A stretch of 64,000 bases of DNA from an uncultured Roseovarius sp. (GCA_947503145.1 CANNCP010000010.1:1-64000); one strand, 5' to 3'. Counted from the stretch's first letter, positions 11,207 through 21,477 are shown. Program-made: numbers and translations. Notes: generated by a model not told the origin, from the sequence alone.

Positions 11207-12325
11207 TCACACCCGCATCGGCATGACGACATAGACCGCGCTCTGATCATTGCCTTCGCGCATCAGCGTCGGGTCACCTGCGGAATTGAACAGGAACACC
11301 GCATTCTCGCGGTCCACCTGACTGGCGATCTCCAGCAGGTATTTGGCGTTGAACCCGATCTCCAGCCGCTCGTCGGCATACGCGACAACCAGCTCCTCTT
11401 CTGCCGCACCGCTATCGGGCGCGTTCACGCTCAGGACCAGCCGATCCTCATCCAGCGACAGCTTGACCGCGCGGCTGCGCTCGGAACTGACGGTCGCGAC
11501 CCGGTCCACGGCCCGCGCGAACTCGGCGGCGTCCACTTCCATCTTGCGCGTGTTGCCCTGCGGGATGACGCGGGTGTAATCGGGGAACGTGCCATCGATC
11601 ACCTTGGACGTCAGCGTTATGCCCGGTGTGGCAAAGCGCACTTTCGTCTCACTGACCGAAACGGCGATCGTCATGTCGTCGTCTTCCAGCAGCTTGCGCA
11701 ACTCGCCCACGGTCTTGCGCGGGACGATCACGCCCGGCATGTCCCCCGCGCCCTCGGGCAGATCCGCATCTATGCGCGCCAGCCGGTGGCCGTCGGTGGC
11801 CACACAGCGCAGCACCTTGCCGCCATCGGCTTCGGCGACATGCATGTAGACGCCATTCAGGTAATACCGCGTCTCTTCTGTGGAAATCGCGAATTTCGAC
11901 TTGTCGAACAGACGCCGCAGCACCGGTGCCTTGGCCGAAAAATTGCTGGCGTATTCCGATGACGCCATCACCGGGAAATCTTCCTTTGGCAGTGTCGCGA
12001 GGTTGAAGTTCGACCGCCCTGCCTCGACCGTCAGACGCCCGGCGGTGCCGTCGTCGGCCAGCGTGACCAGCGCGCCATCCGGCAGCTTGCGCACGATCTC
12101 GTGCAGCATCACCGCCGAGACGGTGGTCGATCCCGCGCGCTCTACCATCGCCGGCGCCTTGTCCACCACTTCGATATCCAGATCGGTCGCGCGGAACTGC
12201 ACCGTGTCGCCTTCGGCCTCGATCAGGACGTTGGCGAGGATCGGGATTGTGTTGCGCCGCTCGACCACCGATTGCGCCTGAGACACCGCCTTGAGCAAGG
12301 TCGCCCGTTCAATGCTGAGTTTCAT
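11207..12325 (-). CDS. dnaN: DNA polymerase III beta clamp
   Basis: This 372-residue sliding clamp encircles DNA and holds polymerase III and repair polymerases in place. The sequence begins MKLSIERATLLKAVSQAQ, contains the NTIPILANVLIEA segment and ends YVVMPMRV, all hallmarks of DnaN. The frame is open further upstream, but the ATG at 12325 aligns with the family start. It follows dnaA by 170 bp and precedes recF by 78 bp. Confidence 0.97.
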   Translation of the reverse strand: MKLSIERATLLKAVSQAQSVVERRNTIPILANVLIEAEGDTVQFRATDLDIEVVDKAPAMVERAGSTTVSAVMLHEIVRKLPDGALVTLADDGTAGRLTVEAGRSNFNLATLPKEDFPVMASSEYASNFSAKAPVLRRLFDKSKFAISTEETRYYLNGVYMHVAEADGGKVLRCVATDGHRLARIDADLPEGAGDMPGVIVPRKTVGELRKLLEDDDMTIAVSVSETKVRFATPGITLTSKVIDGTFPDYTRVIPQGNTRKMEVDAAEFARAVDRVATVSSERSRAVKLSLDEDRLVLSVNAPDSGAAEEELVVAYADERLEIGFNAKYLLEIASQVDRENAVFLFNSAGDPTLMREGNDQSAVYVVMPMRV

Positions 12326-12495
12326 GGCCTTGCTCCCTGACTTGACCCGACGCCGCGCCGGGAACGGCACGTTAGCAACGTCCCCTACCGGCGCAAGCCT
12401 TTTCTGATAGTTTTCAGCCGGATTGTCAGGCTCGTCAAGTCAGCCAGCCAATCTATCCGGCGAGGACGCCCGAAAGGGCGGAAAAGCGACGCAGT

Positions 12496-13854
12496 TCAGG
12501 CTTCGAGCGTGCGACGCAACAATTCCAGATCTTCGGCGATCTGCGCATCGCGGGCGCGCAGCTCTTCGATGCGGCGGACACCGTGCATCACGGTCGTGTG
12601 GTCACGCCCTCCGAAACGGCGTCCGATATCGGGCAGGCTCCGGCTGGTCATCTGCTTGCACAGGTACATGGCCACCTGCCGCGGGCGCGCATATATCCGG
12701 GTCCGCTTGGGCCCCACGAGATCGCTCAGGCGGATGTTGTAATGATCCGACACCTGGCGCTGAATCTCTTCCACCGACAGTTGCCGCTCGGACGCGCGCA
12801 GCACGTCCGCCAGACAATCCTGTGTCAGATCCAGCGTGATCTCGTGCCCCACCAGCGAAGCAAAGGCAAAAAGCCGTGTCAGCGCGCCTTCAAGAACGCG
12901 CACATTCTTGCGGATCCGGTGCGCGAGAAATTCCAGAACCCCGTCAGCCATAACCAGATCGGGATACTGGCTGCGATAGAATTCGACCTTCGATTGCAGA
13001 ATGCCGAGGCGCAATTCGTAATTGGTCGGGTGCAGGTCCACCACCAGGCCGCATTGCAGCCGCGACCTGATCCGCTCTTCCATCTTTTCGATCTCGCCCG
13101 GGGCGCGGTCCGCCGAGATGATGATCTGCTTGCCGCCATCGACCAGCGCGTTGAAGGTATGGAAAAACTCCTCCTGCGTGCTGTCCTTGCCGGCGATGAA
13201 CTGCACGTCATCGACCATCAGAACGTCGACCGAGCGGAACATTTCCTTGAAATCCATCATCTTGCGGTCGCGCAGCGCCTGCACGAACCGGTACATGAAC
13301 TGCTCGGCCGAGAGGTAAAGCACGGTCAGGTCAGGGTGATTGTGCTGCAGCTCCCACGCGATTGCATGCATCAGGTGCGTCTTGCCCAGGCCGACCCCAC
13401 CATAGAGAAACAGCGGATTGAACGTGACCGGCCCGCCTTCGGCAACACGTTTGGCGGCAGCATGGGCCAGCTCGTTCGGCTTGCCGACAACGAAACTGTC
13501 AAAGGTGAATCTCGGGTCGAGCGGCGCTGCGGCGATCAGCGCCTCGCGCTCTGCCTGGCCTGCACCGATCCTGGGGGCGGCAGGCGCTGCGGGGCGCTGC
13601 GCGGCGGGGCGTTTGGCAGGCACATTGAACGCAATGCGGCGCACATCGGGCAAATCCGAGCGGATATGAAACAATATCTGCTCACCAAATTTCTGCGCGA
13701 CATAGTTGCCGACGAAACTGGTCGGAACGTCAAGCGTCGCAACCCCATCCGCGACTCCCGACAATTCCAGAGGCTCGATCCAGTTTGTGTAGTTGCTCGA
13801 TCCGACCGACTTTCGGAGGTCTTGCTTTACTCGTCCCCATTGATCTTGTTTCAT
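12496..13854 (-). CDS. dnaA: Chromosomal replication initiator DnaA
   Basis: This 452-residue AAA+ initiator binds DnaA boxes and opens the replication origin. Domain I starts MKQDQWGRVKQDLRKSVG, and domain II is a Pro/Ala-rich linker near 80-100. Domain III carries Walker A GGVGLGKT (152-159) and Walker B VLMVDDVQFIAGK. Domain IV has the DNA-binding signature PRQVAMYLCKQ and GGRDHTTVMHGVRRIEE near the C terminus. The longer frame from 13947 adds 31 atypical residues; the ATG at 13854 matches the family. It heads the dnaA-dnaN-recF-gyrB block and lies downstream of rpsT, an order also seen in Caulobacter. Confidence 0.98.
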   Translation of the reverse strand: MKQDQWGRVKQDLRKSVGSSNYTNWIEPLELSGVADGVATLDVPTSFVGNYVAQKFGEQILFHIRSDLPDVRRIAFNVPAKRPAAQRPAAPAAPRIGAGQAEREALIAAAPLDPRFTFDSFVVGKPNELAHAAAKRVAEGGPVTFNPLFLYGGVGLGKTHLMHAIAWELQHNHPDLTVLYLSAEQFMYRFVQALRDRKMMDFKEMFRSVDVLMVDDVQFIAGKDSTQEEFFHTFNALVDGGKQIIISADRAPGEIEKMEERIRSRLQCGLVVDLHPTNYELRLGILQSKVEFYRSQYPDLVMADGVLEFLAHRIRKNVRVLEGALTRLFAFASLVGHEITLDLTQDCLADVLRASERQLSVEEIQRQVSDHYNIRLSDLVGPKRTRIYARPRQVAMYLCKQMTSRSLPDIGRRFGGRDHTTVMHGVRRIEELRARDAQIAEDLELLRRTLEA

Positions 13855-14287
13855 TCGTTCCCGTCCCGCGAGCATCGCATCAGCATTTCCATACCCGGCG
13901 GGCCCGTACCCGATCCGGCCGAAGCAATCCCACATGACTTCGGACACAACATACCAACCCCCATGACCAAGACGGCCATAACGCCCAGGCCCGATAGCCG
14001 GGCCATTGTATAAATTTTGTGTCGTATACGGATGGCGGGAAATCCCCGAACCGCCTAATCCGCGACGAAAGTCATGCCGAACCGAGGCAAATATCGGCAG
14101 GGCAGGCGCCCTGCAAATTCGCTTTCAAGCGCCTATAAGGCAGCGCCAGATATGCGAACCGTCCCTTCCCCCAAGTGAATCGCTAAGGCAAACTAGCAAC
14201 GGCTCCAGCACACCCGCAACTCATCTTCTCCCTTGACTCTGATTTTACATGAAAAGAATCTGAAGCGTTATTTTTATGCCTCAAATG
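13855..14287. other. dnaA upstream region without clear DnaA boxes
   Basis: This gene-free stretch separates dnaA from the rpsT terminator. It must hold the dnaA promoter. AT-rich patches occur around 14007-14020 and 14240-14287. I find no perfect or near-perfect TTATCCACA box on either strand and no iterated short repeats, so it does not look like a full replication origin. Confidence 0.4.
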
Positions 14288-14315
14288 AAAAAAGGCGCCG
14301 CATAAGCGACGCCTT
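14288..14315 (-). terminator. Rho-independent terminator of rpsT
   Basis: On the minus strand a 10-bp stem (14306-14315 with 14292-14301, one G-T wobble) with a 4-base loop runs into T residues (14293-14288). It lies about 27 bp beyond the rpsT stop codon and separates rpsT from dnaA. Confidence 0.85.
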
Positions 14316-14341
14316 GTGCGATCAACATGTTAGCCGATTCG

Positions 14342-14605
14342 TCAGCCGAGTGCCTTCACCCGGGCCGCCAGCCGCGAAACCTTGCGCGACGCGGTGTTCT
14401 TGTGAAGAACCCCTTTGGTGACACCGCGCATCAGCTCGGGCTGGGCGGCGCGCAGGGCAAGAGTGGCCGCGTCCTTGTCGCCCGAGGTGATCGCCTCTTC
14501 GACCTTGCGCAGGAAGGTCCGGATGCGCGAGCGGCGCGCCTTGTTGATTGCAAAACGGGCTTCGTTCTGGCGGGCGCGTTTTTTGGACTGTGATGTGTTG
14601 GCCAT
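14342..14605 (-). CDS. rpsT: 30S ribosomal protein S20
   Basis: This 87-residue basic protein binds 16S rRNA early in 30S assembly. The start [17 protein letters not shown] and the helical [17 protein letters not shown] and [21 protein letters not shown] segments are diagnostic. The frame extends upstream to 14764, but the ATG at 14605 gives the correct length and N terminus. A clear terminator follows. Confidence 0.97.
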   Translation of the reverse strand: MANTSQSKKRARQNEARFAINKARRSRIRTFLRKVEEAITSGDKDAATLALRAAQPELMRGVTKGVLHKNTASRKVSRLAARVKALG

Positions 14606-14878
14606 GTGAATCAGACCCTTTCTCAGTGTTCGGTCATTGTATGTCAGTTTGCATGCCACGATCCCGAACGGGCCCCCTCTTGGGGTGATGATTCTTGCCT
14701 GAGCGGGCATCACGCGCATGTATTGAAGCGTCAGATACGCCCGGCGTTTCGGAATTGCAAGCATTTCGCGGCAGACCTGCGTGCAGCCTCCTGGCGCGGT
14801 CTTGCAACAGCCCCGCAGGGGTCGCGGGCAAGATCGCCATGCGGGTTGGCGCGGGCGGTCTGATTCGACCGGTCAAGG

Positions 14879-15655
14879 CTATTTGTCGCGGAATTGCGCC
14901 TCGCGTTTTTCCATGAAGGCGGACATGCCTTCACTCTGGTCTTCTGTGGCAAAGAGTGACTGGAACATGCGCCGCTCGAACAGCAGCCCTTCGCGCAGCG
15001 TCGTTTCGTAGGACCGGTTCACCGATTCCTTGGCCGCCATGACGCTGATCATGGATTTCTCGGCGATCTTGGACGCGGCAGACATTGCCTCTTCGCGCAG
15101 CTTCTTGACCGGCACCACGCGACTCACGAGGCCTGCACGTTCGGCTTCCTCGGCATCCATGAAACGCCCCGTCAGGTTCATGTCCATCGACTTGGATTTG
15201 CCGACAAAGCGCGTCAGGCGTTGCGTGCCACCAAGACCCGCCATCACGCCCAGATTGATTTCGGGCTGGCCGAATTTCGCGCTCTCCGATGCGATGATGA
15301 AATCGCACATCATCGCCAATTCGCACCCGCCGCCCAGCGCATAGCCCGACACGGCGGCAATGATCGGCTTGCGGATGCGCGCGATCGCGTCCGCCTCGGG
15401 ACCAAAGAGGTCGCCCATGAACACATCGACAAAGCCCTTGTCGCCCATCATCTTGATGTCGGCCCCGGCGGCGAATGCCTTTTCCGACCCGGTCAGAACG
15501 ATGCAGCGTACCTTGTCATTGCCTTGCGCCTCTTCCAGCGCCGTCACCAATTCACCGAACATCTGATCGTTCAGCGCATTCATGGCATCGGGACGGTTCA
15601 GGGTAATCAGGGCAACGTGCTCTTCTACCTCGACAGTTATCGTCTCAAAGGCCAT
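14879..15655 (-). CDS. Enoyl-CoA hydratase, crotonase family
   Basis: This 258-residue cytoplasmic enzyme hydrates trans-2-enoyl-CoA to 3-hydroxyacyl-CoA in beta-oxidation. The oxyanion-hole motif AFAAGADIKMM (60-70) and GYALGGGCELAMMCD (105-118) are present. The catalytic glutamates fit E112 (GCELA) and E132 (GQPEINLGV), so real hydratase activity is likely, not just a crotonase fold. Length is normal for short-chain hydratases. It lies between mutM and rpsT on the minus strand, 64 bp downstream of mutM. The substrate chain length cannot be read from sequence. Confidence 0.92.
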   Translation of the reverse strand: MAFETITVEVEEHVALITLNRPDAMNALNDQMFGELVTALEEAQGNDKVRCIVLTGSEKAFAAGADIKMMGDKGFVDVFMGDLFGPEADAIARIRKPIIAAVSGYALGGGCELAMMCDFIIASESAKFGQPEINLGVMAGLGGTQRLTRFVGKSKSMDMNLTGRFMDAEEAERAGLVSRVVPVKKLREEAMSAASKIAEKSMISVMAAKESVNRSYETTLREGLLFERRMFQSLFATEDQSEGMSAFMEKREAQFRDK

Positions 15656-15719
15656 GAAATCTGCTTTCGCTTGTTTCTGTCAGGTCTCAAGGTTTACCAC
15701 CCCGGCGCGGGCTTTCAAC

Positions 15720-16598
15720 CTATCTTTGGCATTTGGGGCAGTAGAAGCTGGAGCGCCCGGCCTGAACGATTCGCCTGACGATTCCGGCGCAGCCCTCGCT
15801 GCGGCATGCCTGCCCCTCGCGGTCATAGACGTCAAAGTTGTGTTGAAAATACCCCAGTTCTCCATCGGCTTGGCGGAAATCGCGCAAGGACGAACCACCC
15901 GCCGTAATGGCATCGCGCAGCACATCGCGGATGACCGGCACCAGCGCGCCCACGCGCCGGGCACTGAGGGTCGCGGCCCTTCGTCGCGGCGAGATTCGCC
16001 CGCGAAAGAGCGCCTCGCACACATAGATATTGCCCAGACCCGCGACGATTCGCTGATCCAGCAGCGCCGATTTGATCGGGGTCTGCTTGGCTTTCAGCGC
16101 AGTGACCAGGTAATCCTCGTTGAAGCTGTTGCCCAGCGGCTCCGGCCCCAGTTTTGCCAGCAGCGCATGCCCCTCGCCCAGCGCTGTATCAAACAGGTCC
16201 ATCGCCCCGAACCGACGGGGATCGTTAAAGGTGATTCGCGCGCCATTTTGCATATGCAGCACCACATGGTCATGCTTTTCCGGCGCCGGATGCTCGTGCA
16301 CGAACTGCCCCGTTTTGCCAGAGGCAAACCTGGGGTTTGCCGGACCACCCGAAATCAGCATCCGGCCCGACATGCCCAGATGGATCAACAATGTCTCGCC
16401 CGAACTCAGGTCGGCCAAGATGTATTTGGACCGCCGCCGCAGCCCCAACACCCTCTGCCCGGCCAGCCGCGCGGCCATGTCGGTGGGAAACGGCCAGCGC
16501 AGATCGGGCCGGTTCACGTCTGCCCGGACGATCACATCGCCCTCCATCACCGGGACCAGACCGGCGCGGACGGTTTCAACCTCGGGCAATTCGGGCAT
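15720..16598 (-). CDS. mutM: Formamidopyrimidine-DNA glycosylase
   Basis: This 292-residue base-excision repair enzyme removes 8-oxoguanine and FapyG and nicks the abasic site. The N terminus [14 protein letters not shown] supplies the catalytic Pro2 and Glu3. The [11 protein letters not shown] block surrounds a conserved region near residue 75. The C-terminal zinc finger is present as [12 protein letters not shown] then FYCPKCQR (C-x4-C-x16-C-x2-C). The length is slightly above the usual 270-283. The gene is divergent from ubiE with an 88-bp gap. Confidence 0.96.
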   Translation of the reverse strand: MPELPEVETVRAGLVPVMEGDVIVRADVNRPDLRWPFPTDMAARLAGQRVLGLRRRSKYILADLSSGETLLIHLGMSGRMLISGGPANPRFASGKTGQFVHEHPAPEKHDHVVLHMQNGARITFNDPRRFGAMDLFDTALGEGHALLAKLGPEPLGNSFNEDYLVTALKAKQTPIKSALLDQRIVAGLGNIYVCEALFRGRISPRRRAATLSARRVGALVPVIRDVLRDAITAGGSSLRDFRQADGELGYFQHNFDVYDREGQACRSEGCAGIVRRIVQAGRSSFYCPKCQR

Positions 16599-16686
16599 GA
16601 CAATCTCCGCTGCTGCAAAAGGGCCGCATTGTGTCCGCGCCCGAGCGCTCTATAACAAGGAGCTGAAAAGGCACAAGGCAAGCCCC

Positions 16687-17430
16687 ATGACCGAGAAAAC
16701 CACCCATTTCGGATTTCAGACCGTCCCCGAGCATGAAAAGGCCGGGCGCGTGCGCGGCGTGTTCGGCAGTGTGGCCAGCAAATACGACGTGATGAACGAC
16801 GCCATGTCGATGGGCATTCACCGAATCTGGAAAGACGCGATGATGGATTGGCTGGCACCCCGCGCCGGGCAGCGTCTGCTGGATGTGGCGGGCGGCACCG
16901 GCGACATCGCGTTCCGGTTCCTCAAGCGCGCGGGCTCTGGCCACGCCACAGTTCTGGACCTGACCGAGCCGATGCTGATCGAAGGGCGCAAGCGCGCCGA
17001 GGCTGACCAGATGGCCGACAGCCTCGATTGGGTGGTGGGCGACGCGATGGCGCTGCCCTTTGCCGATAACAGCTTCGACGTCTATACGATCAGCTTCGGC
17101 ATCCGCAATGTCACCCGCCCGCAAAAGGCGCTGAACGAGGCGTTTCGCGTGCTGAAACCCGGCGGGCGGCTGATGGTGCTGGAGTTCAGCCAGATCCCCA
17201 ACGATCTGATGCAAAAGGTCTACGACCTCTACTCTTTCCACATCATCCCGCGTCTGGGGCAGGCGATCGCCGGGGATCGTGACAGCTATCAGTACCTCGT
17301 CGAATCGATCCGGCAATTCCCTGATCAGGACACCTTTCTGGGTATGGTGCGCACTGCGGGATTCGAGCAGGCCAAGTACCGCAACCTGAGCATGGGCATC
17401 GCCTGCCTGCACTCCGGCTGGAAGCTGTAG
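16687..17430 (+). CDS. ubiE: Ubiquinone/menaquinone C-methyltransferase UbiE
   Basis: This 247-residue SAM-dependent methyltransferase methylates the C2 position of the benzoquinol ring in ubiquinone synthesis. The SAM-binding motif I is [15 protein letters not shown] (near 64). The signature [16 protein letters not shown] near the start and [26 protein letters not shown] are diagnostic for UbiE/COQ5. The open frame runs back to 16120 over mutM, but the ATG at 16687 gives the family start [11 protein letters not shown]. ubiB follows 4 bp later, so the two are co-transcribed. Confidence 0.97.
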   Translation: MTEKTTHFGFQTVPEHEKAGRVRGVFGSVASKYDVMNDAMSMGIHRIWKDAMMDWLAPRAGQRLLDVAGGTGDIAFRFLKRAGSGHATVLDLTEPMLIEGRKRAEADQMADSLDWVVGDAMALPFADNSFDVYTISFGIRNVTRPQKALNEAFRVLKPGGRLMVLEFSQIPNDLMQKVYDLYSFHIIPRLGQAIAGDRDSYQYLVESIRQFPDQDTFLGMVRTAGFEQAKYRNLSMGIACLHSGWKL

Positions 17431-17434
17431 CACC

Positions 17435-18967
17435 ATGCGAGGTCCGCACAATATCATCCGCCTGATCCGTACAGGTGCCACGCTGGAGCGCACAGGCGCG
17501 ATGGGCGTGATCATGGACGCGATGGATGCGCCGCCGCTGGTACGCGGCACACTTCGCTTTCTTGCCTGGCCGTTCCAGTGGCTGGGCCTCAGGGGCGACC
17601 CGAACATGCCCCCCGCCACGCGGGCGCTGACCGCACTAGGCCCGGCCTATATCAAATTCGGTCAGATCCTCTCGACCCGGCCCGATCTGGTGGGCGAGGA
17701 ACTGGCGACGCAGATGCGTGTGCTTCAGGACAGGCTGCCTCCTTTTGACATCGAGATCGCCAAGAAGAGCGTCGAATACGAACTGGGCCGACCGGTCGAG
17801 GCGATGTTCGACGACTTCAGCCCGCCGGTCGCCGCCGCCTCCATCGCGCAGGTGCACAAGGCCACGCTGCGCACGAACGGCGAGGCGGTCGCGATCAAGG
17901 TGCTGCGCCCCGGGATCGAGCGCGCCTTTCGCGTGGATATCGATGCGTTCTACTTTGCTGCCAACCTGATCGAATTCCTGTCGCCCGCCGCGCGCCGTTT
18001 ACGGCCCACCGACGTGATCGCCCATTTCGAGGGCGTCGTGATGGGTGAACTCGACCTGCGGCTCGAAGCCTCCTCAGCCTCGGAATTTGCCGCCAACACC
18101 GTTGGGGATGCGGGCTTTCAACTGCCCGGCATACAGTGGGACCTGTGCAGCCGCCGGGTGATGACGATGGAATGGGCCGATGGCGCGCCCCTGGGCGACA
18201 ATGCGGCCATTGATGCGGCAGGCCATGACCGCACACGCCTGGGCGACCGCGTGCTGCAACTCTTTCTCAGCCACGCGCTACGCGACGGATATTTCCACGC
18301 CGACATGCATCAGGGCAATCTCAAGGTGGCGCCAAACGGCAATATCATCGCCTATGATTTCGGCATCATGGGCCATATCGACGAATACACCCGCCGCGTC
18401 TATGCCGAGATCCTCTATGGGTTCATCAAACGTGATTACCGCCGTGTGGCCGAGGTGCATTTCGAGGCAGGCTATGTGCCTGCCGACCGTGATGTGGATG
18501 AATTCGCCCGCGCCCTGCGCGCCGTTGGCGAGCCGATCTTTGGCATGGATGCAAGCAGTATCAGCATGGGCAGCCTGCTCAGCTATCTCTTTGAGGTGAC
18601 CGAACGCTTTGGCATGGAGACCCGGACAGAACTGATCCTGCTGCAACGAACAATGGTGGTGGTCGAGGGGGTCGCGCGCTCGCTCAATCCGAAGATCAAC
18701 ATCTGGCAGGTCGCCAAGCCGGTGGTCGAGGATTACATCCGCCAGAGCCTGGGCCCGCGCGCACTGGCCCAAAGCCTGGGACGTACGGCGATGGTTCTGT
18801 CACGGTTCGGCCCGCGCCTGCCACAACTGGTAGAATCCATGCTGATCCGCGCCTCGGCAACGCCACCAGAGCCACCGCGCCGTCGCCGCCGCGATCTGAT
18901 CATGTGGGGGGCGGGAGGCGCCGTGCTGGGTGCGGCGGTTCTGGCCGCCGGTCTTGCGCTTTTCTGA
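17435..18967 (+). CDS. ubiB: Ubiquinone biosynthesis kinase-like protein UbiB
   Basis: This 510-residue member of the ABC1/ADCK atypical kinase family supports ubiquinone synthesis, probably as an ATPase that helps extract lipid intermediates at the membrane. The KxGQ-type motif AYIKFGQILSTRPDLV (near 70), the Ala-rich loop VAAASIAQVHKATL (near 130), VAIKVLRPG, and the HADMHQGNLKV plus AYDFGIMG motifs (near 290) define the family. A hydrophobic C-terminal segment (about 489-509) would anchor it in the inner membrane. It follows ubiE with a 4-bp gap. Confidence 0.96.
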   Translation: MRGPHNIIRLIRTGATLERTGAMGVIMDAMDAPPLVRGTLRFLAWPFQWLGLRGDPNMPPATRALTALGPAYIKFGQILSTRPDLVGEELATQMRVLQDRLPPFDIEIAKKSVEYELGRPVEAMFDDFSPPVAAASIAQVHKATLRTNGEAVAIKVLRPGIERAFRVDIDAFYFAANLIEFLSPAARRLRPTDVIAHFEGVVMGELDLRLEASSASEFAANTVGDAGFQLPGIQWDLCSRRVMTMEWADGAPLGDNAAIDAAGHDRTRLGDRVLQLFLSHALRDGYFHADMHQGNLKVAPNGNIIAYDFGIMGHIDEYTRRVYAEILYGFIKRDYRRVAEVHFEAGYVPADRDVDEFARALRAVGEPIFGMDASSISMGSLLSYLFEVTERFGMETRTELILLQRTMVVVEGVARSLNPKINIWQVAKPVVEDYIRQSLGPRALAQSLGRTAMVLSRFGPRLPQLVESMLIRASATPPEPPRRRRRDLIMWGAGGAVLGAAVLAAGLALF

Positions 18968-19090
18968 GGCCCCGGCACAGGGACAGCGCGCGACAGCCGA
19001 AAGCCTACCAACAGTGTGCCGGATCAGGTGCTACCGCAAGGACAACCACAGGCAGGCTTTGCTTTTCAGGGTTCAGGGACCCTGCCCGGC

Positions 19091-19762
19091 TCATCCGCTC
19101 TCTGGTCGGCGCAGCGCGATGACCGAGGATACGGGCACGTCCTGCCCGCCTGCCATTACCAACATTGTGGTGCCACCGCTCAGCCGCGCCTCGACCACGC
19201 GCGATTGTGAAGAAACCGGTGTCGTCCCCAGATGCGCCTCACCCTCGAACGCATCGACGCTCAGGTGGTAAGTACCCGCAGGCAGGGCTTGGCCGGTCTC
19301 ATCGGTTCCGTCCCAGATCACCGTGCCTCCACCCGGCGGTACCGAACGCTGCTGGACAATGCCGCCCGTCGTATCCCGCACCACCAATTGCGCCAGGTCC
19401 GTACCGGTAGCGGTCTCATACCGCAGGTCCACAGAAGATCCATCAAATGCGACCGGCATCTCGGCTCGGGCCATCATCCCCACCCAGCCTTGCAATTGCC
19501 CCAGGCCCAGCAGACCCATCTGCTCTGACAGCCCGCCCAGCAGATCATTGGTATGCACCTGCTGCTCCACCGAAGAGAACGCGGCCAGTTGCGAGGCGAA
19601 ATCGGCCGAATCGACGGGGTTGAGCGGGTCCTGGTTCTCCATTTGAACGGTCAGCATCTTGAGGAAAGTCTCAAAATCCGAGCTGAGCGCGCTGGTCGCG
19701 GCCGCACTCTTTGCCTGCGACACGCCCGGACTGGCGGCGGTCTGGGTAGGGGTTATGTCCAT
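19091..19762 (-). CDS. flgD: Flagellar hook capping protein FlgD
   Basis: This 223-residue scaffold caps the growing hook and is removed when the hook is complete. The N-terminal conserved block FLKMLTVQMENQDPLNPVDSADFASQLAAFSSVEQQV (about 29-65) is the FlgD signature. The C-terminal half has the FlgD Ig-like/tudor region with WDGTDETGQALPAGTY. The ATG at 19762 gives MDITPTQTAAS; the extra upstream frame is not conserved in type. It follows fliK on the minus strand after about 100 bp. Confidence 0.95.
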   Translation of the reverse strand: MDITPTQTAASPGVSQAKSAAATSALSSDFETFLKMLTVQMENQDPLNPVDSADFASQLAAFSSVEQQVHTNDLLGGLSEQMGLLGLGQLQGWVGMMARAEMPVAFDGSSVDLRYETATGTDLAQLVVRDTTGGIVQQRSVPPGGGTVIWDGTDETGQALPAGTYHLSVDAFEGEAHLGTTPVSSQSRVVEARLSGGTTMLVMAGGQDVPVSSVIALRRPESG

Positions 19763-19861
19763 CGGGCGGTCCTTCCTGTTGGGGTTCGAGGTGAGCGTGA
19801 GATACCCGGCTGGTATCGGGCACGTGGCATGCCGCAATGTCTCGCGGCACTTCAAAACGCA

Positions 19862-21412
19862 TCATAGCCGGATATCAAGCCGGTCCGACGCCGCCATCAG
19901 CGACGGGCGGGCAGCAGACCCGTCCGGCTGTGATATCCCAGCATCCGGCGGGTCTTCGCCCGGCTGGGCATCGTCCGCATCGGGACGGGCCTGGCCGTCA
20001 GATTGACGGGTGAAATCAAAGGCCGTACCGCCATAGCCAATGTTGCGGAATTCCTGTGCCAGCAGGTCGATATGGCGGCGCATCAGATCCAGCGTCTCGC
20101 CCCGTTCTGCCGTGACCTGAACCGCCATCGTACCGTCGACAGCGCTCAGCGTCAGACGTACCCGGCCCAACTCGGCGGGGCTCAGCGTCAGGTCGATCGA
20201 CCGCTCTCCGCCGCCGCGCGCCGCATCAGCGATCTGCACGGCGACCTGGTGTGCCATGCCCGGACGGTGCTGCGGCATTTGTGACAGCGCGCGCATCTCG
20301 CCCGGCACCGAGTGGGCCGCGCGCAGCTCGGACACCGACAGATCCGACGCCATGATACCGGACCTGTCGGCCGATTGATCCGCACCCAAGCCGTCGGCAG
20401 AGAGACGCGGCAACCCACCCGGCGCCGACGTGCCGGCACCTTCGGCGCGTCCGGGTTGCACATCCCAATTAGGGGTGCGCGCGGGCAATGCCGCGCCATC
20501 CAAAGAGGTTGCCTCAGGTGATGGCAAGCCGGTCTTCGCCCCCCCGACATCCGTGGATAACATCGCGGAATACGGCACGGTCATGCGCGGCGCGGCCGCA
20601 TCCGCAGGACCACGCTGGGCGGAGCCTGGCGCGCGCGCCCCGGCGTCGGGTCCCTGCCCCGTCATTTCAGCAAGCCCTTCCATCGCGGCGGCGGGGAGTA
20701 TCGGGGCATCTGGACTGGCCGCCAATGGCCGATTTCCCTGATCCGACGCCATGCCAACCCCGGGCGCAACACCGCCGCCCAGAGGCCGGTAGCCCGGCGC
20801 CAGATGGGCCGCACGATTCCCCCCAAGCACCGCCCTTCCCGTTGGCTCGGTTTCACCCGGAGACAGATGCGCCTTGCCCACGTCCGTCGCCATCGGCTTG
20901 TCCCGGCCAACGGTCATTTCCCCGTCTGCGCGCGCATTGTGATGTAAAACGCCCTCCGCTCTGGTCCCATGCGGCAATGCGGCGCTCTCGCGGGTTGTTT
21001 CCCGCGCAGAATTATCTGCAATCGCTGGTATAAATCCCGCCGCCACATCCCGGTCAGCGGTCACAGCTGTGTCAGGCATCGGTTCCGACAACCTGCTGTG
21101 TGACAGCAAGGGCGCGTCCGGGTTCAGCGGCACCGCGTCCGGATCGCCCTCCCTTTGCCCCGCCGTGCTGTGCGCGGCGTCGTCGGTGGCTTGTGCCCCA
21201 CCATCTGCGGGTTCCGGTCCTTCTGTCGTCGTCTCTGCCGGGCGGGACGGCGCCGAATCACGGCCCTGCCCGGATTGACCGAAAACGGTATCAAAGCTCC
21301 GCCCCCTGCCACGCTCCGCCGTGGCGTGCGCGGGTGCGACATGTATCTTGTGCGTACCACCAGGCGCCTCTTGTGGGGGCGCATCGTTCATCATGATCAG
21401 GGCACTGGACAT
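19862..21412 (-). CDS. fliK: Flagellar hook-length control protein FliK
   Basis: This 516-residue secreted ruler sets hook length and switches export specificity through FlhB. The first 350 residues are low-complexity, rich in Ala, Pro, Gly and Asp, as expected of the ruler region. The conserved C-terminal domain (about 390-470) shows IDLTLSPAELGRVRLTLS and VTAERGETLDLMRRH, the core FliK motif. A polar tail follows. It is divergent from the rod-binding gene at 21526, and flgD lies downstream. Confidence 0.88.
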   Translation of the reverse strand: MSSALIMMNDAPPQEAPGGTHKIHVAPAHATAERGRGRSFDTVFGQSGQGRDSAPSRPAETTTEGPEPADGGAQATDDAAHSTAGQREGDPDAVPLNPDAPLLSHSRLSEPMPDTAVTADRDVAAGFIPAIADNSARETTRESAALPHGTRAEGVLHHNARADGEMTVGRDKPMATDVGKAHLSPGETEPTGRAVLGGNRAAHLAPGYRPLGGGVAPGVGMASDQGNRPLAASPDAPILPAAAMEGLAEMTGQGPDAGARAPGSAQRGPADAAAPRMTVPYSAMLSTDVGGAKTGLPSPEATSLDGAALPARTPNWDVQPGRAEGAGTSAPGGLPRLSADGLGADQSADRSGIMASDLSVSELRAAHSVPGEMRALSQMPQHRPGMAHQVAVQIADAARGGGERSIDLTLSPAELGRVRLTLSAVDGTMAVQVTAERGETLDLMRRHIDLLAQEFRNIGYGGTAFDFTRQSDGQARPDADDAQPGEDPPDAGISQPDGSAARPSLMAASDRLDIRL

Positions 21413-21462
21413 CGGGCTCTCCGAGATTTCTTCCTTGATGCGCCAACTATGACAAACGCTGG

Positions 21463-21477
21463 TTACTGCTTCTTTAC
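21463..21477. promoter_or_regulatory. Weak CtrA-box-like site between fliK and flgJ
   Basis: The sequence TTAC-N7-TTAC has the spacing of a CtrA box (TTAA-N7-TTAA) but one mismatch in each half. It lies in the 113-bp divergent gap. On its own it is weak; it is listed because five similar sites occur at other operon heads in this locus. Confidence 0.3.

Noticed and set aside
12583..14013. 476-codon plus-strand open frame over dnaA
   Set aside because: It is antisense to dnaA and shows no family match.
13855..14341. Replication origin next to dnaA
   Set aside because: No TTATCCACA-type boxes or iterated repeats were seen on either strand, so dnaA location alone does not support an oriC call.
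19067..19084. Palindrome between ubiB and flgD as a terminator
   Set aside because: The 6-bp stem is not followed by a T run on either strand.
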